From an uncultured Acidimicrobiaceae bacterium (GTDB lineage: Bacteria; Actinomycetota; Acidimicrobiia; Acidimicrobiales; Ilumatobacteraceae), in assembly GCA_903904615.1 (NCBI GenBank), contig CAIVDG010000351.1, positions 1 through 9,097 of the forward strand: 9,097 nt of DNA, in the 5' to 3' direction. Shown piece after piece: positions 1-5,711 of the stretch. Under the pieces are notes generated by a model. That model was not told the origin of the DNA, did not search any database, and saw only the letters and a list, made by a program, of their open reading frames with translations. The stretch's first letter is position 1; each line of letters starts with the position of its first letter. The position numbers and the translations under genes were made by a program.

Positions 1-569
1 CGACCCTTGTCGTCGAGTCGTGCCATGAGAAGTCCCAGCAACTCCTCCAGGTACGCCACATCTGATGCGGCGTACGAAAGCTGATCACGTGTGAGTGGCC
101 GACGAAGCCAGTCCGTGAGGCGGTCCCCTTTTGGCACAGTCACTTTGAGGAATGTTTGCAGAAGCGACGCAAGGGATGGTTGCGAGTAGCCCAAGAAACC
201 TGCGAGCAATTGAGTGTCGAGAATCTGCGACGGGATACTCCCGATACTCTGCGACATGACATCAAGATCTTGTTGTGCGGCGTGCATGACACACACAGAA
301 TCACTTTGAAACAGAGTGTGAAAATGATCGAGATCGATGGTGAGAGGGTCGATGACGTACACCCGCTGTCTCGCAGCAATTTGAATGAGTGCAAGCTGAG
401 GGAAGTACGTCTTTTCTCTGTGAAATTCAGTGTCTAAGTAGTAGTACTCAACACCTGATATTTCTGAAAGAACTTGGACTATCTCCTGATTTGAATCAAC
501 CCAGGTGTAGTCAATATCAACTTGGTTGGTTGCCGACGACGATGTCGTATCCCTCGAGAATCCAGGCAC
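1..569 (-). CDS. rnd: Ribonuclease D, N-terminal exonuclease domain (cut by window edge)
   Basis: This is a 3'-5' exoribonuclease of the DEDD superfamily; family members trim 3' ends of tRNA precursors and other structured RNAs in the cytoplasm. 189 residues are visible. Exo I is LDTEFHRE with Asp46 and Glu48, Exo II is HAAQQDLDV with Asp101, and Exo III is YAASDVAYL with Tyr166 and Asp170 (the DEDDy type). The whole catalytic domain is therefore present. The C-terminal HRDC region of a roughly 380-residue enzyme would lie beyond base 1. The start is GTG at 569-567. It is the only usable start codon in frame, because a TAA in this frame lies just upstream (587-585) and no ATG precedes the conserved part. 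A G-rich stretch (580-574) sits just ahead of it. The start lies inside the rhodanese gene, a 53-nt overlap, so translation is probably coupled. The first 20 residues are Ser/Thr-rich and not conserved-looking. Confidence 0.93.
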   Translation of the reverse strand, partial: MPGFSRDTTSSSATNQVDIDYTWVDSNQEIVQVLSEISGVEYYYLDTEFHREKTYFPQLALIQIAARQRVYVIDPLTIDLDHFHTLFQSDSVCVMHAAQQDLDVMSQSIGSIPSQILDTQLLAGFLGYSQPSLASLLQTFLKVTVPKGDRLTDWLRRPLTRDQLSYAASDVAYLEELLGLLMARLDDKG

Positions 570-846
570 CTGTCCCCCCTGTTACGTTGACAAACTGCGT
601 TGAGCTGTATTCGGACTGTTGCGACACAAACTCACAGGCACGAGCACTTCGACCGCCAACTTGGCAAGCAATAAAAACAGTTGCCGCATGTGGAATCTCT
701 ACAAAAGACTCTGCAAACACGCTGAGCGGGATATTGATTGCACCTGGAATGTGTCCGGACACGTATTCATCTTCTTCCCGAACATCAATAACAATTTTCT
801 CAGAGATGCTGGCGAGCGATGCCACATCAGTTTCAGACCACGTCAT
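517..846 (-). CDS. Single-domain rhodanese-like sulfurtransferase
   Basis: This is a 109-residue cytoplasmic rhodanese domain with no signal peptide. Landmarks in order are IDVREEDEY (20-28), GHIPGAINIP (31-40), the active-site loop CQVGGRS (61-67) with Cys61 as the persulfide-forming residue, and GGTGAWILEGYDIV (90-103). Rhodaneses move sulfane sulfur from a donor to an acceptor; the acceptor here cannot be read from sequence. The ATG at 846-844 shares its A with the TAA stop of mobA (TAATG), which implies re-initiation by ribosomes finishing mobA. The 3' end overlaps rnd by 53 nt. Single-domain rhodaneses are sometimes found near molybdenum-cofactor genes, where a sulfur donor is needed, so a role in Mo cofactor sulfur chemistry is a reasonable but unproven guess. 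It could equally be a GlpE-like general sulfurtransferase. Confidence 0.93.
   Translation of the reverse strand: MTWSETDVASLASISEKIVIDVREEDEYVSGHIPGAINIPLSVFAESFVEIPHAATVFIACQVGGRSARACEFVSQQSEYSSTQFVNVTGGTGAWILEGYDIVVGNQPS
574..580 (-). promoter_or_regulatory. Candidate Shine-Dalgarno for rnd
   Basis: On the minus strand AGGGGGG ends 4 nt before the GTG at 569. A G4 core placed further upstream gives about 6 nt spacing. It lies within the 3' end of the rhodanese gene and supports the GTG start, which overlaps that gene. It is G-rich rather than a textbook GGAGG, so the assignment is tentative. Confidence 0.4.
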
Positions 847-1424
847 TACTTCAGAGTAGTGGAGTCATCTGGTGCGAGAAGGTCTGCAGGAGTGTTGATG
901 TTACGGACAGCAACAGCTGGAACTGGCACTTCGGCAACGTCAAGAAGCACCGCAGCTCTGTGAACCGCCCGTTCGTTTCTCTTCCACACGCCCTGCAAAG
1001 TTTGAAGGCATTCCTCCTTCGACCATGCAGCACATAACCAATTCAAACGGTCCGTGCGGCCAACAGAGGCTTGAGCATCGTTGAGACCACGCACCAAACT
1101 TGCAATGACGGCGTCGGTAATGAAGGGCATGTCGCACGACAAGACCACTACCGAGTCATGTGATGCGGACTTCAACGCAGTGATTACTCCGCCCAGCGGA
1201 CCTTCCCCTGGATATGTATCTTTCTTCCACGTACCCGTGAGCTTCTTTGCTTTGGCCTGTGTGGCCCCCACCAACAAGATCTCCGACGCGCCAGCGGCCT
1301 TGGCGGCTTGCGCAACGCGGGTGGCCATAGGAAGACCATCGACTTCGAAAGTGGCCTTATCGGAGCCCATTCGGGAACTATCTCCGCCAATAAGGATGGC
1401 CACAGTGAAATCGGTGCCCGACAT
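846..1424 (-). CDS. mobA: Molybdenum cofactor guanylyltransferase MobA
   Basis: MobA attaches GMP from GTP to Mo-molybdopterin, giving the guanine-dinucleotide cofactor used by DMSO-reductase-family enzymes. The 192-residue protein has the nucleotidyltransferase signature LIGGDSSRMGSDKA (11-24), a YPGEGPLGG motif (71-79), the metal-binding SCDMPF (97-102, Asp98) and a terminal NINTP (175-179). Length and motif order match MobA (about 190-200 aa). A related NTP-transferase such as MocA or a CofC-like enzyme is the main alternative, but GPLGG and NINTP favour MobA. The start at ATG 1424 places the signature 10 residues in. The frame stays open upstream to 1487, but that extension would run into the divergent gene at 1466. 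No Shine-Dalgarno is visible; a -10 hexamer 7 nt ahead suggests a leaderless mRNA. First gene of the mobA-rhodanese-rnd operon. Confidence 0.92.
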   Translation of the reverse strand: MSGTDFTVAILIGGDSSRMGSDKATFEVDGLPMATRVAQAAKAAGASEILLVGATQAKAKKLTGTWKKDTYPGEGPLGGVITALKSASHDSVVVLSCDMPFITDAVIASLVRGLNDAQASVGRTDRLNWLCAAWSKEECLQTLQGVWKRNERAVHRAAVLLDVAEVPVPAVAVRNINTPADLLAPDDSTTLK

Positions 1425-1431
1425 AAAGACA

Positions 1432-1437
1432 AGCGTA
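1432..1437 (-). promoter_or_regulatory. Candidate -10 element for a leaderless mobA transcript
   Basis: The minus strand reads TACGCT, fitting TANNNT, followed by 7 nt and then the mobA ATG at 1424. Standard -10 to start-site spacing puts +1 at 1425 or 1424. No Shine-Dalgarno lies between. No clear -35 was seen. Confidence 0.45.
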
Positions 1438-1453
1438 CGAGCATCTGGGCATC

Positions 1454-1459
1454 TATGGT
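1454..1459 (+). promoter_or_regulatory. Candidate -10 element for a leaderless membrane-protein transcript
   Basis: TATGGT fits TANNNT and is followed by exactly 6 nt and the ATG at 1466. With a hexamer at -12 to -7, +1 is the A of the ATG. The 41-bp gap between mobA and this gene therefore carries one candidate -10 on each strand, facing outward. Confidence 0.5.
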
Positions 1460-1465
1460 TGCCCC

Positions 1466-1765
1466 ATGAGCATGATCTTTGCAGCAACAGATCCAGAAAC
1501 CCTGAAAAACCTTGCCTTAGGCGGATCGGTTGTGTCGATCGTCATCGCGTTGGTCTTGATGAAAGTGGTGTCATCCATTGTTGGCAAAGTGATTTCGGCC
1601 GCCGTCTTCGTAGCCATTGCGCTGGCCGGGTATTCACAGCGAGCCGAGATAACCGACTGCGTGGACAAAGTGAAGGCGCAAGCCACCACCACCGCCTCGG
1701 TAGACACAACATGCACGTTCTTTGGTCAGGGCGTCACCATCAAGGTTCCACTGCCCGCCAAGTGA
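1466..1765 (+). CDS. Small unrecognised membrane protein with an extramembrane Cys pair
   Basis: I do not recognise this 99-residue protein. A short N-terminal segment (1-16) is followed by a long hydrophobic stretch at about 17-57. It has a Lys at 33 and another at 41 near its middle, and so reads as two short transmembrane helices or one helix plus an amphipathic part. The tail (58-99) is soluble, Thr/Ala-rich, and holds two cysteines, Cys65 and Cys83, that could form a disulfide if the tail is outside the cell. The start is ATG 1466; an ATG two codons later (1472) is possible. A TANNNT hexamer 6 nt upstream supports 1466. The hydrophobic profile, a promoter-like site of its own and the fit into the gap argue that it is real. 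The last 40 nt overlap the 3' end of the minus-strand hydrolase. It stands alone on its strand, so context gives no function. Confidence 0.75.
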   Translation: MSMIFAATDPETLKNLALGGSVVSIVIALVLMKVVSSIVGKVISAAVFVAIALAGYSQRAEITDCVDKVKAQATTTASVDTTCTFFGQGVTIKVPLPAK

Positions 1766-2520
1766 GGTTCCACCAGTAGTTGGTGAAATTCACGCGGATG
1801 ACTAATGGGTGCTCCGTGGCCCGCATTTTCAATCACAACAACTTCTCCGTTCACCATGTTTGCAAGGCGAGGCGTTCCGTCGATGTGATGTTGAGAGCCG
1901 CGAGTACCGACTCCGCACAACACGCGACATGAAATCTTGTCTCCGTTCCATGGTGCTCTTTGACGCAGATCTGAAAGTTCTCCTTGAAGCGCTTGGCCTT
2001 CTTGTCTCCGCTCATCTTTTGTCTTCTGAGGAAGCTCCGACCAGCGTGTTTCTCCAATCATTCGAATCATGAATGTTTCGGCCGCTTGAGCAGGGTCTGT
2101 TGCTTTCACGGCGGCAGCGCCAGCGGAACCTTGTGGCCACCAATCACACCATGACAGTGGCGTTTCATATGTGCTGACGCCCAACACTTGATTTCTCAAT
2201 CGCTCCGCGGCGGCAAGTGCAACATTGCCTCCATAGCTGTGCCCGATGAGTACAGCGGTACGACCGCCGAGAACCTCCGCTACATCATCGACATTTCCCG
2301 CCACCGTAAACGGGCCCGGGTGTGCTCGCTGGCGTCCGTATCCGCGGCGATCAAAGCGCAGTGCAGTGTGGGTGGCGGATGCCAGCCGACTTAGCCGTGA
2401 CATCCCCGCTGATCGGTCTAGCGAACCATGAATGAAGAGCACAACCACATCGCTGGCGGGACCCGAGATATCCACTGCCGACAACAACATCTGCGATGAA
2501 TACGCCGTGGAGTCGCTCAC
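1726..2520 (-). CDS. Alpha/beta hydrolase family protein
   Basis: A 264-residue protein with the alpha/beta-hydrolase fold. It has an oxyanion-hole FIHGS motif at 29-33, DRRGYG (57-62), the nucleophile elbow GHSYGG (93-98) with Ser95, and a late His in NAGHGAP (232-238, His235). No signal peptide is visible, so it should be cytoplasmic. The substrate cannot be inferred. After the strand near 199-204, where the catalytic Asp normally sits, the sequence is CGVGTRGSQHH with no acid; Glu119 in YETPLSW, after the preceding core strand, is the closest alternative. The start is GTG 2520, supported by a -10-like hexamer exactly 6 nt upstream; ATG 2490 (residue 11) is a rival. About 15 residues at the C-terminus, past the usual last helix, overlap the convergent membrane-protein gene. 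The gene is transcribed alone, divergent from the histidine phosphatase. Confidence 0.9.
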   Translation of the reverse strand: MSDSTAYSSQMLLSAVDISGPASDVVVLFIHGSLDRSAGMSRLSRLASATHTALRFDRRGYGRQRAHPGPFTVAGNVDDVAEVLGGRTAVLIGHSYGGNVALAAAERLRNQVLGVSTYETPLSWCDWWPQGSAGAAAVKATDPAQAAETFMIRMIGETRWSELPQKTKDERRQEGQALQGELSDLRQRAPWNGDKISCRVLCGVGTRGSQHHIDGTPRLANMVNGEVVVIENAGHGAPISHPREFHQLLVEPHLAGSGTLMVTP

Positions 2521-2525
2521 GCCCT

Positions 2526-2532
2526 TATCATC
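2526..2532. promoter_or_regulatory. Candidate bidirectional promoter with back-to-back -10 elements
   Basis: The 20-bp gap between two divergent genes contains TATCATC. On the plus strand TATCAT (2526-2531) would set +1 near 2538, 3 nt before the phosphatase GTG at 2541. On the minus strand GATGAT (2532-2527), preceded by TGA as an extended -10, would set +1 at 2520, exactly the hydrolase GTG. The key A(-11) and T(-7) positions of one strand pair with T(-7) and A(-11) of the other. The predicted start sites are 18 bp apart. This is the geometry known for symmetric bidirectional bacterial promoters. Confidence 0.45.
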
Positions 2533-2540
2533 TCACAGCA

Positions 2541-3155
2541 GTGGAACTAATACTTGTACGACACGGACTGCCCATTCGACGCGAGGTTGTAGACGGCCCC
2601 GCTGACCCTGAACTCTCGGTGGAGGGTCACGCTCAGGCAGAACATCTCGGTGACTACTTGGCGTTAGAGCACATTGACGCCATCTACACCAGCCCAATGA
2701 AGCGCGCGCATCAGACAGCTTTGCCGTTGTCGAAGATGAAAGGTCTTGCGCCAATCATCGAACCTGATGTTGCTGAGTGGGACCAACACTCCAACGAATA
2801 CATTCCCATTGAAGAACTGAAGGCCGCCAACGATCCGCGCTGGAAAGAACTTGCAAGTGGTGCATGGACCTCAGAAGAAGACCCAGCAGAATTCAATGCT
2901 CGAGTCATTGGCGCTCTCGATCGAATTATTGACAAGCACCGAGGACAAAGAGTCGTTGTCACGTGCCACGGCGGCGTCATCAATGCATTCGTCTCGCATG
3001 TAATCGGAATTGATCGTGGACAGTTCTTTTACCCGAACTACACATCAATCCATAGAATCGCAGCGTCATCCCAGGGTCACCGCAGCATTCTTTCAGTAAA
3101 CGAAACTTCTCACCTGCGCGGCACCGGACTACCCATTGGTCTGTTCCATGGGTAA
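2541..3155 (+). CDS. Histidine phosphatase family protein
   Basis: A 204-residue branch-1 histidine phosphatase (phosphoglycerate-mutase-like superfamily), cytoplasmic. The phospho-acceptor motif is VRHG at 6-9 with His8. A DPELSVEGHAQAEHL segment (22-36) and TSPMKRAHQTA (50-60, phosphate-binding Arg55) follow. The likely acid region is DVAEWD (76-81), and the second His motif is TCHGG (141-145, His143). These cover the expected catalytic set. The substrate is not predictable; mutase activity is unlikely because members of this size are mostly phosphatases. The start is GTG 2541, because family proteins begin within a few residues of the RHG motif and an ATG at 2496 would overlap the divergent hydrolase by 25 nt. 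Its last 8 nt overlap the start of the aminopeptidase gene, so the two are co-transcribed. Confidence 0.92.
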   Translation: MELILVRHGLPIRREVVDGPADPELSVEGHAQAEHLGDYLALEHIDAIYTSPMKRAHQTALPLSKMKGLAPIIEPDVAEWDQHSNEYIPIEELKAANDPRWKELASGAWTSEEDPAEFNARVIGALDRIIDKHRGQRVVVTCHGGVINAFVSHVIGIDRGQFFYPNYTSIHRIAASSQGHRSILSVNETSHLRGTGLPIGLFHG

Positions 3156-4380
3156 CCCTCATCTGGACTCTCTTTTTCACTGGCTAGACGCCTCGCCCAC
3201 TCCGTTCCACGTTGTCAACACGGCTCGTACGGTGTTGGACGCCGCAGGGTTTGTCGCACACGATGGTTTTGGCGCAGACATCTCACCACGTGGCTACTTC
3301 GTTCGTGACGGCGCAATCATCGCGTGGTCCCTTGGTGACACGCATGCACCGTTTCGCATAGTGGGAGCACATACAGACTCTCCCAACTTGCGCGTTCAGC
3401 CCAATCCAGATGTTGTGTCTCACGGGTGGGCGCAGTTGGGCATCGAGATCTACGGCGGTGTTCTGATGAACTCATGGCTCGACAGAGACTTGGGTCTTGC
3501 AGGAAGGACCATCTCATCTGACGGTTCGATTGCTCTGTTCTCGGTTGATTCGGCACTTGCTCGCATTCCGCAATTGGCCATCCATCTGGATCGCGAGATC
3601 AATGACCGAGGCTTACTTCTCGATCGCCACCAGCACACGGTTCCGGTTTGGGGCGTCGAGGCGCCTCTCTTCTCAGAATGGTTGCAAGATGTAGCCAGAG
3701 TTGACGACATTGTGGCTTTTGATGCTCATCTCTTTGACATTCAGAAAGCATCGGTCTTGGGCGTCGATTCGTCGCTCATTGCAAGCGCACGCCTTGACAA
3801 TCAGTTGTCTTGTTGGGCCGCCATTCATGGTCTTGTTCATGCCGATTCTTCATACACATGCATTGCTGTACTCAACGATCACGAAGAAGTCGGTTCAGAA
3901 AGTGCCACGGGTGCCGGCGGACCACTGCTTGAACACTTGCTGGCAGTTATTGATGCACAACAAGCGTTGTCTCCTGGCGAGACACACGACAGACGCCTGA
4001 CCTCATGGTGCCTTTCGGCCGATAACGCCCATGCAGTTCATCCCAATTACCGCGAACGTCACGAATCGCGTCATGCTCCCCTTCCGAACCACGGTGTGGC
4101 GTTGAAACTGAACGGCAACCAGAGATACGCCACATCTGCAAGAGGCGCAGCACATCTTCGGTCCATTGCAGATGCGAAGGCGTTACCGCTTCAAACGTTT
4201 GTATCGCGCAACAACATGCCCTGCGGTTCAACAATCGGGCCTATCACTGCTACGCGATTAGGAATTGAAGCCATCGATGTTGGTGTGCCCCAATTGTCAA
4301 TGCATTCAGCTAGGGAATTGTGCGGTGCAGATGATCCAGGTCATCTTCTCAACCTTGTACAGGCTTTTTTGAAGTTCTAA
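3148..4380 (+). CDS. apeB: M18 family (aspartyl-type) aminopeptidase
   Basis: A 410-residue dinuclear-zinc aminopeptidase of MEROPS family M18. Family members release N-terminal residues, often acidic ones, from peptides in the cytoplasm and usually assemble as large tetrahedral dodecamers. Zinc and catalytic residues are visible in order: GAHTDSPN (His75, Asp77), RLDNQ (Asp217, the expected bridging ligand), NDHEEVGSES (Glu246 as the general base, Glu247), SADNAHA (Asp292) and MHSARE (His386). The PNYRERH motif after NAHAVH is also typical. Length is close to bacterial M18 enzymes (about 420-430 aa). The ATG at 3148 sits inside the end of the phosphatase gene (8-nt overlap, with no Shine-Dalgarno), suggesting coupling. 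A TTG at 3136 would add four residues and is less likely. The stop overlaps the stop of the convergent acyltransferase by 4 nt. Confidence 0.95.
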   Translation: MGNPHLDSLFHWLDASPTPFHVVNTARTVLDAAGFVAHDGFGADISPRGYFVRDGAIIAWSLGDTHAPFRIVGAHTDSPNLRVQPNPDVVSHGWAQLGIEIYGGVLMNSWLDRDLGLAGRTISSDGSIALFSVDSALARIPQLAIHLDREINDRGLLLDRHQHTVPVWGVEAPLFSEWLQDVARVDDIVAFDAHLFDIQKASVLGVDSSLIASARLDNQLSCWAAIHGLVHADSSYTCIAVLNDHEEVGSESATGAGGPLLEHLLAVIDAQQALSPGETHDRRLTSWCLSADNAHAVHPNYRERHESRHAPLPNHGVALKLNGNQRYATSARGAAHLRSIADAKALPLQTFVSRNNMPCGSTIGPITATRLGIEAIDVGVPQLSMHSARELCGADDPGHLLNLVQAFLKF

Positions 4381-5063
4381 ATGTTGGGCGTTCCGGCCAT
4401 GGACTGCGCTTCATTGAACAAACGCTGAAGTTCACCAGACAAAGTTTCTGTGAGTTCTTTGACAGCACTGCGAGGAACCTTTCCCGTTTCATCTCGCGGT
4501 ACAGAAATTGGCTCACCAACAACAACGACGCACTTCTTGGGGTAGATCATCTTTGAACCCTTGGGCATTACACCTTCAGATCCGCCGATGCCCACCGGAA
4601 TAATGGGAACTCCGGCCTTCACGGCCACGTACGCGGCACCATCAAACAACGGCTGGACAACAGGGCCAGATTGGCGAGTTCCTTCGGGAAACAGAACAAG
4701 TGGTTCGCCTGCTTCCAGGACTGCAATACAACGCTTCAGTGCTTCCCTGTCTGCCGTACCACGGGTTACAGGGAATGCGCCCAATGCAGAGATAATCCAG
4801 CCAATCGGCTTCACCTTCCAGATGGTGTCCTTACCCATGAAACGCATGCGGCGTCGGGTGACGGCGGCTGCCAAAGGAGTGTCGATGTTGGAACGATGTA
4901 TGGGCGCCAAGAGAAAGGCACCTGTAGATGGAATGTTGTGCTTGCCCACAACCTTTGTCCGTGTGTATCCGACACAGATTCCCACTACTAAACCGCGAAT
5001 CAATGTGTAGAACACCTTGCTCGCTACAGACTGCCCAGCTAATCGGGTATCCACCTCGGCCAT
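4377..5063 (-). CDS. plsC: 1-acyl-sn-glycerol-3-phosphate acyltransferase family protein (PlsC-like)
   Basis: A 228-residue LPLAT/PlsC acyltransferase. Family members transfer an acyl group to lysophosphatidic acid to make phosphatidic acid at the cytoplasmic membrane face. The acyltransferase blocks appear in order: HRSNID (56-61; His56 and Asp61 form HX4D), GAFPVTRGTADRE (95-107, Arg101), LFPEGTRQ (124-131) and VPIIPVGIGG (152-161). A weakly hydrophobic N-terminal stretch at about 17-34 may associate with the membrane. ATG 5063 is chosen as the start because GAGAAGG lies 7 nt upstream within the end of cmk; a GTG at 5066 is one codon earlier and 4 nt from the same site. The gene follows cmk within 4 nt of its stop, a cmk-plsC order seen in many actinobacteria. 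The exact acyl acceptor cannot be read from sequence; related lysophospholipid acyltransferases share these blocks. Confidence 0.93.
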   Translation of the reverse strand: MAEVDTRLAGQSVASKVFYTLIRGLVVGICVGYTRTKVVGKHNIPSTGAFLLAPIHRSNIDTPLAAAVTRRRMRFMGKDTIWKVKPIGWIISALGAFPVTRGTADREALKRCIAVLEAGEPLVLFPEGTRQSGPVVQPLFDGAAYVAVKAGVPIIPVGIGGSEGVMPKGSKMIYPKKCVVVVGEPISVPRDETGKVPRSAVKELTETLSGELQRLFNEAQSMAGTPNI

Positions 5064-5067
5064 CACA

Positions 5068-5709
5068 TCACCTTCTCGTTACTTCGAATGCGTTCACAAT
5101 TTCAGCTACAACCTCATCGATTGACTTGCCTGATGAATCAACAATCACCGAATTCTCTGCTGGTCGTAACGGAGAATCTTCTCGAGTGGAGTCGATGTGA
5201 TCTCGTTCTGAAATTCCTGCTGCAACCTCGTCAATGTTCCCACCCGCTTGTGCTACGCGACGACGTGCTCTCTCTTCAGGCGAAGCGGTCAGAAAAACCT
5301 TCACATCCGCGTCTGGAAACACAACTGTGCCAATGTCGCGCCCTTCCACTACGCCCCCACCGTGTCTCGCGATCCACTCTCGCTGTTGAGTACGCATGGC
5401 ATCTCGCACCGGAGTTAAAGCAGCAATAACACTGACAACCGCTGCAACTTCAGGCGTGCGAATGTCATTACTGACATCCACGTCATTTAGAAATGTTGCC
5501 GACCCTTCCAGCACAATTGAGATCTCGCTTGCGATTCGTGCGACGGCAGCCTGGTTATGAGGATCTACATTGTCATTCAACGCTTGAAGCGCAACGCAGC
5601 GGTACATAGCACCCGTATCGAGATACGGAAGATGTGTTTCCTTTGCAACCAGACGGGCCACAGTTGATTTCCCAGCACCCGCTGGTCCATCGATTGCAAT
5701 CACTGGCAC
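5068..5709 (-). CDS. cmk: Cytidylate kinase (CMP/dCMP kinase)
   Basis: This enzyme phosphorylates CMP and dCMP with ATP, feeding CTP and dCTP pools. The 213-residue protein begins with the P-loop GPAGAGKST (8-16) and has YLDTGAMYRC (29-38), the GRDIGTVVFPDADVK segment (123-137), a lid-like ERARRR (146-151) and the C-terminal DSTREDSPLRPA (173-184). All are characteristic of bacterial Cmk (about 220-230 aa). The frame is open upstream to 5823, but that extension overlaps guaB1, is Arg/Cys-rich and resembles nothing in the family. I therefore start at GTG 5709, 2 nt after the guaB1 stop. GTG 5703 (two codons on) is also possible. No clear Shine-Dalgarno is seen; coupling to guaB1 is likely. It is the middle gene of guaB1-cmk-plsC. 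Confidence 0.95.
   Translation of the reverse strand: MPVIAIDGPAGAGKSTVARLVAKETHLPYLDTGAMYRCVALQALNDNVDPHNQAAVARIASEISIVLEGSATFLNDVDVSNDIRTPEVAAVVSVIAALTPVRDAMRTQQREWIARHGGGVVEGRDIGTVVFPDADVKVFLTASPEERARRRVAQAGGNIDEVAAGISERDHIDSTREDSPLRPAENSVIVDSSGKSIDEVVAEIVNAFEVTRR
5071..5077 (-). promoter_or_regulatory. Shine-Dalgarno of the plsC-like gene
   Basis: The minus strand reads GAGAAGG, ending 7 nt before ATG 5063 and immediately before the TGA stop of cmk. It is the best ribosome-binding site in the window and decides between ATG 5063 and GTG 5066. Its presence at an internal operon gene contrasts with the leader-free look of the operon-leading genes. Confidence 0.6.
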
Positions 5710-5711
5710 AA

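Noticed and set aside
1425..1487. 21-residue upstream extension of mobA
   Set aside because: It would run into the divergent membrane-protein gene and past its promoter-like site, and MobA proteins start about 10 residues before the LxGGxSxRMG motif.
1743..1773. 9-bp direct repeat AGGTTCCAC spaced 22 bp around the membrane-protein stop
   Set aside because: Only two copies, inside coding sequence on both strands; likely chance. A third copy or conservation would be needed.
1081..1779. Long plus-strand open frame antisense to mobA and through the membrane-protein region
   Set aside because: Composition is arbitrary, there are no recognisable motifs, and it conflicts with a well-supported mobA and a better plus-strand gene at 1466.
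1771..1785. Short hairpin CACCA-GTAGT-TGGTG just after the membrane-protein stop
   Set aside because: It has only a 5-bp stem, no following T-tract, and lies inside the hydrolase coding sequence. Too weak for a terminator.
2496..2540. Upstream ATG start for the histidine phosphatase
   Set aside because: It adds 15 basic, unconserved residues before the RHG motif and overlaps the divergent hydrolase start. GTG 2541 gives the usual family N-terminus.
4561..5010. 149-codon plus-strand open frame opposite the plsC-like gene
   Set aside because: It mirrors the codons of a clear acyltransferase and has no domain features or start signals.
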